DNA of 64,000 nucleotides from Acestrorhynchus altus. Its lineage: Eukaryota > Chordata > Actinopteri > Characiformes > Acestrorhynchidae. This document shows positions 58,747 through 64,000 of this stretch, piece after piece. The stretch's first letter is position 1. The number at the start of each line of letters is the position of its first letter. The stretch is taken from the NCBI GenBank assembly GCA_034509495.1, contig CM067504.1, forward strand, positions 39,469,971 to 39,533,970. Direction: 5' to 3'. The notes beneath the pieces are model-generated. The model ran no database searches. It was not told where the DNA came from and worked only from the letters and a program-made list of their open reading frames with translations. Position numbers and translations under genes: made by a program.

Positions 58747-61700
58747 CTAGAAAAGAAAGAAACACAAGGTCAATTTTGTCAGGATCAAAAATGGCGTTTT
58801 GGCAGTTTGGAAAGAGCATGCTGTTTTGGGTTTTGGGCTCACCTTATCACTGCCAGTAGCCCAAGGTGCCTCCCTCACCACAAAGCCCTTAGACGGGCCA
58901 CGTGGCTCGTCTGAGCTGGCCGACGCAGTACCAGAGGGTTTCATGTATGCCATCTTGGACTCATTTTCCACCACATCTGCCATCTAGAACAAAAGTGTGC
59001 AGGTGACGAGTTATCCGATCAAAATACCTCTGATGACACAGAAGCTTCAAAAATAAGGTTACCAAACCAGTAAATCCAAACCTTAAGTTCACCTTCAAAC
59101 CATTAACTGGGTACACAAATTACATTCGATATAAAACCAAGTTCACTTACATATTCCTCCTCCAAGTTGAGAAGGTGATCGATGGCTTCATCTACCATCT
59201 CTGGACGGCCAGTCACAGTCACCAAGTTGGGATCTGCAGCTCCACTCTGAGGGAACCTCAGATCAACCTGGTCAGAGACAACAGCAACAGGACAGTGTGT
59301 TTAAACTATATTCATCCTCAATTGATTCCATGCATGTCGTTTGACCATTAAAACATTGGTCCAGTTTCGTATGTGTAGTTTGCCGTACTTTTCACAATGA
59401 AAGTATAGAAATGACAGTCACACAGAGGTTCGCACTTACTTTAAACTCATCCATGATCTTGCGGATGCCCTTGCCACGAGCGCCAATGATGCGAGCATGA
59501 ACCCGGCTGTCCAAAGTAATATCCTCAGATATCATCTCCTCCAATTCATCCACAATAGCTTGGATGGCATCACGTGCTGCCACAGCATTCTGCTCATAGC
59601 CTGTGATGGTGATCTGGTCCTGAACACAAAACACCACAAATAGTGATCAAAACACTGAGAAAGGTTCCCTTAAAATCAAGAGTCCGTTAATCAAACCCTT
59701 CAACAAACCATACCCTTCAACAAACCATACCACCAGATTAGAAATACCTGATTCTCATCATTCTTTTCTGGGAACTGAATGTTGACGTCGTGTTCAGTAC
59801 GGATCTGGGTAATTATAGCACCCTTGCGACCAATGATCTTGGGGTGATACTTGGGATCCACAGTGATGGTCAACTTGAAACTCCTGAGAGCCTGTTGAGA
59901 ATCCAGAAAAATGTATTTACACATATGAAAAGTTATTTAAACAAAACAATAATAATTCTATAATTAAGCATTAAACAGAAGAATGTCTGGTAAATGCTAT
60001 TTAGTGTGAGGAAGACAAATTAGGTGTTTCCTCCTTTGGCGGAAAGAAGGTCAAGAAGTAGTTTCACATCGGCTGCAAAATATTACAGGACGTTTATAGG
60101 AAACACCTGATTCCAATTTTACACCTTTTAAATAGAAATAAATGTGGGAGTGTCCTAACAATTCCAATAAATTAATTCTACAAATGACATTTTAATTATT
60201 TCTTCATTAACTATAGAGATGGTGGGGGTATAAAATTAACATTTTTACATGAATGTATAGGATTTAGTCAGACACTAAGGGCCGAGCCCTGGCTGTACAC
60301 TCACCCGATCCTCCTGTTCAGCCTGGAGCTCTTTGACGCGCTCAAGAAGGCCCTCTTTAGCACGGTCCAGATGAGTAGAAAGGCCTGTAATGGAGATTAT
60401 GTCGGACTGGAGGTCAGGAGCAGGCACTTGAATATTGACCTAAAAGACAAATAAGTGAACATTAGAAAAGACAACCCAAACGATCAGCCACAAACATTAA
60501 TCACCTTAAATCACTTTCACAAGAATTTTTATGAGGCTGTAGATTCTCAGAGTAAATGTTTATCACATTTAAGACCACACAGCTCAACATTCATAAACTA
60601 ACCTCAAACTCATCCATCATTTTGCGGATACCACTTCCTTTCTGCCCAATAATGTAGCGATGAAGCTCAAAAGGCACTTCCACTTCAATGGTCACAGGAA
60701 CCAGGGCCTGTAGATAAATGGTGCGTGAGCGTCTGCCAAAAACTTCAACGTGATCAACAAGAATCAAGTTCAGAATGATACCTTCAATGCCTCCACAGCA
60801 GCCTCACATCTCTCTTTGCGACCAGAGAGCACAATCACGTCACATTTCTTTGGGGCTGCAGGGTCAACTGGCTCCTTTACGTCACCATTAGCCTCCCCAT
60901 TCTCCTGCACTTGGGCCTCAGCTGGGACAGCTAAACGAAGCCATATTCAAAGGTGAAAGCACTCAAATTAGAAGAAGACTATGAATTTCAGAAATCTGAC
61001 CAGTGAGAAGTTAAATATTGTACAGCTTACACCATAAAAAATTTAATTCCTTGCTCAATGCACCAAAAAGGCATTTACCTTGCTGGTCCTCACGATCTGG
61101 GAACTTTATTTGCACACTGTGATCTCTCGTGATCTGCTGAATTCGAGCACCCTTAGGTCCCATAATAGAACGGTGGAACTTTTGAGGAATCACACACTCC
61201 ATGGTCACCTGAGCATCCTGTGGGAAAAGAGGGGTTACATAGGTTAAGTGTGAGCAATTGAATGTAATCCTTATGGGGAGAAGTGGTTTGGGGGAAGGGG
61301 TTCTTCAACATACCAGATCGTCAATGATCTCCAGCATACGTTTCTTGGCAGCCTCCACACAGTCTTTGGCTCCCTTCAATGTGACCTTGTCACTCTGAGA
61401 GCCAGTTCGTGGAAAACTAACCATGACCCCACCATATTCTTCAGCAAGATCCCTCAGAACCTGGCCACGACGTGCTACAAAGTAGCGGTGATGTTTGGGA
61501 TCTACGTTCATGTTGTCCTCCACCACATTATCCTGCAAAATTGAGGAAAATGGGATCTTCGGTGAATCCACAGAATAGAGCAAAAGAATCAGACCAGGGT
61601 AATCTGGACAAAACTACAAATCATGCCTCCATTAAAGAGAATTAGACCCCATGAACATTTATTCCATCCAAGCAGGACTTGACACAAAATGAGAAGAAAA

Positions 61701-64000
61701 TTACTGCAACTATGTTTTGACAAACCCTGATAGAACCTCAGTGCCGAGTCACCTGTAATTCACTTTGACCTTACCATATTACCCACACTCACCATGGCAA
61801 CCTCACACTTAAGATTTTCAACTACCTGTTCCATTGTCATCTAGTGATATGACTGAGCAAGCAACAGTAGCAAGATAACTGGCGCCCACAAGGTCTGCTT
61901 TTTCACTAACAAATGTGTGCTTCTGCAATCCGAACACGTCTAACAGGAAAATGCTGTAGGTTATTTGAGAATTCTTAGCAATTAAACTACTACAGGCATT
62001 AAAAGAAGTCTATTAACGGGCACTTTTTGCAAAGCAACAGTTATACTAATGTTCTCTTGCAAAAAAAAAAGACCATACCAAGCTCTTGATAAGTGCCTCC
62101 AGCTCTTTTTGTGCTTCTGCCACAGCCTCTTCTGTGCCGATGACAGTGATCAACTCCTGGTCCTTATCTTCAGCTGTAGGGAAGATGATCCTGGCACCAG
62201 TGCTGTCACGGACCTTCCGGATGTTTCCACCTCCTTTCCCAATAAGGAACTTGTGATACTCGGGCTTGGCACGAAGTTCAGCTGTGTGGCTTTTCGTTTG
62301 CTACAAAACAAATCATGAAAAAGTTAAGGCTGGTTTATACTCGTGTAGATATACAGACATCGCTGCAGTGCAGTACGGTAAACGTAGTACGCAGAGGCCT
62401 GACAACTACAGAATCTCAATTACACTTGGTGTCAAGTAATTGTAAACGCAGCAGTGATGCAGCAGGGTAAACCAGCCAGTAGTGCCAGAAGTATTTACAG
62501 GATTTCGACTGCGAAAGCTAAATGCAGATGGAAGAGGGAAGGATGCACTGCAGTAATATCTACCTTCTCCTCAGCCAGAGAGAGCAGCTGTTTCTTAGCC
62601 TTTTCCACTTCTTCAGCTGGGCCTCTGATTGTCACAGCATCAATGCCAGATCCCTCAGTGGGGAAATGAATGTGCACCCCTCCACACTCCTCCATGATGG
62701 AACGCACAAAGCGTCCCTTGGATCCGATCAGGGAGTTGTGCAGCTTTGATGGGATAGAAACCTCCACTTCTGTAATATTTGCCTATAAAAAAAATAACGT
62801 AATTAGAAAACAGGGTTTCAACGGGTTTCTATGAGAAATGAGGGGACATTACTGCTGTAGTTCTAATCTAGATCAACGGATGCACTGTTCAAACGCAAGT
62901 TCTGATCAAATGAGCTTATTTCTACTGCATCTATGGATGAAGGAGCTAAATTAAAACATCAAGTCTTCAGAAACGAGGCAGTTCTCCATGTACAGATGTT
63001 TTGATGTTTGTTTTCCTTTCAAAGAATGGGTTTACAGATGTTTGGGAGGCTGTATAGTTATCTGTAGGTCCTTCAACAAGGCAGGGGACAAAGCTGTACA
63101 CTGGCAAGGACCCAAATATTCCAATTATGGAAGTACTGTTAGTAAAGAGATGAGATTTTAATCTATAGGCCAATTTTGCCTTTATTCACTTGAAATTTAT
63201 TTATAGAAAAGTCTGCCACACCAGATATTATTTTCAGAGGATCCTCTATAACTTAATTTGAACTGATTTTATGAATGCACACTTCAAAGCATGTGCGAGA
63301 GTGAAATTTAGCCATTTTAGTGGATTCTATCCATTTTCCGAGCTGGATTACTTGCTGAAAGACCAGTTGATGGCGCCACACTCCACAGTTACACAGGGTA
63401 GACCAAGTTTGCTATGATGTTCATGTCTGTAGGTTAATCTTGTCCCAAGTTATGAAGCCTAAAATACCAGCATTTTGCCACCCAGAAAGTGCAGGCTGTA
63501 ATGTGCAAGTGCTGTGTGTAAAGTGTTAAAAATGGACTCGAGAATAACTAAATTATTATGAAACGGATCACGATACTAAAGTGCATCAGGATTTTTACAC
63601 TGCGAGTGGACATAAGGTAGTTATGCAATCTAGCTCACTATACGGTGCTTCATAACACACTGATCTTTGTGTTGAGTTCGTAACACTGTTCCAGCGAAAT
63701 CCTCGTCTTATTACCGCGACACCCTCTTAGCATATCGTACTGCTCTTTCTAAATGTTTATTGCTGTGGTTGTAAATCCATATCAATGGACTCACTGACGC
63801 AAACAAAAGTGGGACATATAACTAAAGCAAAAGTTGCAAACACACAAATGAGTTCTACGAAATACTTACAAGCTCTTTCTGAATAGCCAAAATTCTGTTT
63901 CTCGCTGCCTCGCAGTTTGCCTTCTTCCCCGTAATAATAATCATCTCAGAGTTGCTATTCTCCGCAGGCAGGTCAATCTTAGTGTTTGTCTCTTCACGAA
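58654..64000 (-). CDS. hdlbp: Vigilin (HDL-binding protein), C-terminal half, 13 exons, 5' part outside window
   Basis: Vigilin is a cytoplasmic and nuclear protein built almost wholly of tandem KH domains; it binds mRNA and tRNA and acts in mRNA stability and translation at the ER. The coding exons on the minus strand, in order of transcription, are 64000-63870 (partial), 62782-62564, 62300-62079, 61532-61314, 61217-61079, 60930-60782, 60707-60603, 60439-60305, 59891-59748, 59619-59440, 59267-59151, 58983-58843 and 58746-58654 with TGA at 58654-58656. Together they give about 663 residues without a stop. All junctions are GT-AG and keep frame; all are phase 0 except the 61079/60930 junction (phase 1). 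The translation matches vertebrate vigilin from mid KH7 to the C-terminal tail (about 1,268 residues in human). GxxG loops are seen in KH8, 9, 11, 12, 13 and 14; KH10 lacks one. Introns are short (74-1087 bp). Whether this is the a or b fish paralogue cannot be told. Confidence 0.97.
58843..58983 (-). CDS. hdlbp: vigilin exon, C-terminal tail
   Basis: 47 codons, phase 0: MADVVENESKMAYMKPSG, then a Ser/Ala-rich spacer and GPSKGFVVREAPWATGSDK. It matches the conserved non-KH tail of vigilin (SRGFVVRDAPW in human). The ATG at 58981-58983 is an internal codon, not a start. Confidence 0.95.
59151..59267 (-). CDS. hdlbp: vigilin exon, end of KH14
   Basis: 39 codons, phase 0: VDLRFPQSGAADPNLVTVTG, ending AIDHLLNLEEEY. 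This completes the last KH fold. Acceptor GACCAG, donor GTAAGT. Confidence 0.96.
59440..59619 (-). CDS. hdlbp: vigilin exon, end of KH13 and start of KH14
   Basis: 60 codons, phase 0. The exon spans a domain boundary: DQITITGYEQNAVAARDAIQ closes KH13, and LDSRVHARIIGARGKGIRK opens KH14 with GxxG loop GARG. It ends IMDEFK before donor GTAAGT. Confidence 0.96.
59748..59891 (-). CDS. hdlbp: vigilin exon, N-terminal half of KH13
   Basis: 48 codons, phase 0: ALRSFKLTITVDPKYHPKII, GxxG loop GRKG, then TEHDVNIQFPEKNDENQ. Donor GTATTT. The intron before it (59892-60304, 413 bp) holds no visible gene. Confidence 0.96.
60305..60439 (-). CDS. hdlbp: vigilin exon, C-terminal half of KH12
   Basis: 45 codons, phase 0: VNIQVPAPDLQSDIISITG, then LDRAKEGLLERVKELQAEQE and DR. 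The last stretch is a charged helix linking to KH13. Acceptor TTTTAG, donor GTGAGT. Confidence 0.96.
60603..60707 (-). CDS. hdlbp: vigilin exon, N-terminal half of KH12
   Basis: 35 codons, phase 0: ALVPVTIEVEVPFELHRYI, then GxxG loop GQKG and IRKMMDEFE. It is separated from the KH11 exon by an intron of only 74 bp. Donor GTTAGT. Confidence 0.96.
60782..60930 (-). CDS. hdlbp: vigilin exon, acidic linker and C-terminal half of KH11
   Basis: This exon carries a low-complexity acidic insert inside KH11 (AVPAEAQVQENGEANGDV, then KEPVDPAAPKK) followed by the end of the fold, CDVIVLSGRKERCEAAVEAL. Compared with the human protein as I recall it, the linker is shorter and differs in sequence, while both ends match. 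Acceptor TTTAG, donor GTATCA. Confidence 0.94.
61079..61217 (-). CDS. hdlbp: vigilin exon, N-terminal half of KH11
   Basis: 46 codons plus one base: starts DAQVTMECVIPQKFHRSI, has GxxG loop GPKG, then QIKFPDREDQQ and the first base of the next codon. The donor is GTAAAT. It is the only phase-1 junction in this part of the gene. Confidence 0.96.
61314..61532 (-). CDS. hdlbp: vigilin exon, KH10 without a GxxG loop
   Basis: 73 codons, phase 0. It starts DNVVEDNMNVDPKHHRYF. Where the GxxG loop should be, the exon reads ARRGQV, so the first glycine is missing. Human vigilin has the equivalent RRGQV, so this looks like an ancestral loss in this domain rather than a mutation here. It ends LEIIDDL before donor GTATGT. 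Confidence 0.96.
62079..62300 (-). CDS. hdlbp: vigilin exon, complete KH9
   Basis: 74 codons, phase 0 at both ends. It begins QTKSHTAELRAKPEYHK and continues with FLIGKGGG (GxxG loop GKGG) and IRKVRDSTGAR, ending EALIKSL. Acceptor TTGTAG, donor GTATGG. Confidence 0.96.
62564..62782 (-). CDS. hdlbp: vigilin exon, complete KH8
   Basis: 73 codons, phase 0 at both ends, bordered by TATAG at the acceptor and AAG/GTAGAT at the donor. The exon carries one whole KH unit: LHNSLIGSKG supplies the GxxG loop (GSKG), followed by EECGGVHIHFP and ending at LAEEK. One exon per KH domain fits an origin by domain duplication. Confidence 0.96.
63330..63475 (+). repeat. Repeat R1, right part, inside vigilin intron
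   Basis: CCGAGCTGGATTACTTGCTG, TTCATGTCTGTAGGTTAATC and AAGTTATGAAGCCTAAAATA match the last blocks of R1. It lies in the 1,087-bp intron between the KH7 and KH8 exons. Confidence 0.55.
63870..64000 (-). CDS. hdlbp: vigilin exon, C-terminal half of KH7 (cut by window end)
   Basis: This exon encodes REETNTKIDLPAENSNSE and onward to AIQKEL, the second half of KH7. It ends with CTT then the donor GTAAGT at 63864-63869. The GxxG part of this domain lies in the next exon, beyond the window. Confidence 0.95.

Noticed and set aside
58981..58983. ATG as a start of a separate small protein
   Set aside because: It is the first codon of an internal vigilin exon, directly after a splice acceptor and in frame with the previous exon.
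1..64000. CRISPR array, operon, prophage or toxin system
   Set aside because: Nothing in the sequence has regular spaced repeats or prokaryotic gene layout; all signs are of a vertebrate nuclear genome.

Overview
This window looks like a piece of a teleost fish chromosome. It has vertebrate introns with GT-AG splice sites, long dinucleotide microsatellites, many Tc1-like transposon relics, tRNA-derived SINEs, CR1/L2/Rex1-like and RTE-like LINE pieces, and cytosolic vertebrate-type tRNA genes. I cannot fix the species. The mix of Tc1-derived MITEs would fit an ostariophysan (carp, catfish or tetra group), but that is inference.

Only one protein-coding gene can be supported. The minus strand from 64000 down to 58654 carries the 3' half of vigilin (hdlbp, a multi-KH RNA-binding protein). 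There are 13 coding exons, the first cut by the window edge, encoding about 663 C-terminal residues with KH7 (partial) to KH14 and the conserved tail. Every junction keeps frame and has GT-AG borders. The 3'UTR probably runs leftward to about 57.5 kb.

Left of the gene, 54285-55099 holds three intact, intron-less tRNA genes (Gly-TCC and Pro-TGG on minus, Ile-AAT on plus), each followed by a T-run. A broken non-LTR retrotransposon lies at 55415-56582, between the tRNAs and vigilin.

Positions 1 to about 54.2 kb are a gene-poor stretch with no supportable protein-coding exon. It holds microsatellites, three relics of one Tc1-like family plus another Tc1-like fragment, Tc1-derived MITEs (one split by a 256-bp assembly gap), two tRNA-derived SINEs, an RTE-like LINE tail, a LINE 3' end that runs into a GGATA array, and several dispersed repeat families that I recognise only by self-comparison. 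Some non-repetitive AT-homeobox-like blocks could be conserved regulatory DNA, but that cannot be shown from one sequence.

The most useful new observations are an uncharacterised dispersed repeat family (called R1 here) with one copy split by an RTE-like LINE and a microsatellite; a second family (R2) carrying degenerate CCTAAC-type telomere-like runs; and a possible short duplication shared by 53.3 kb and the vigilin 3'UTR. I saw no new multi-gene system, CRISPR array or operon-like arrangement.
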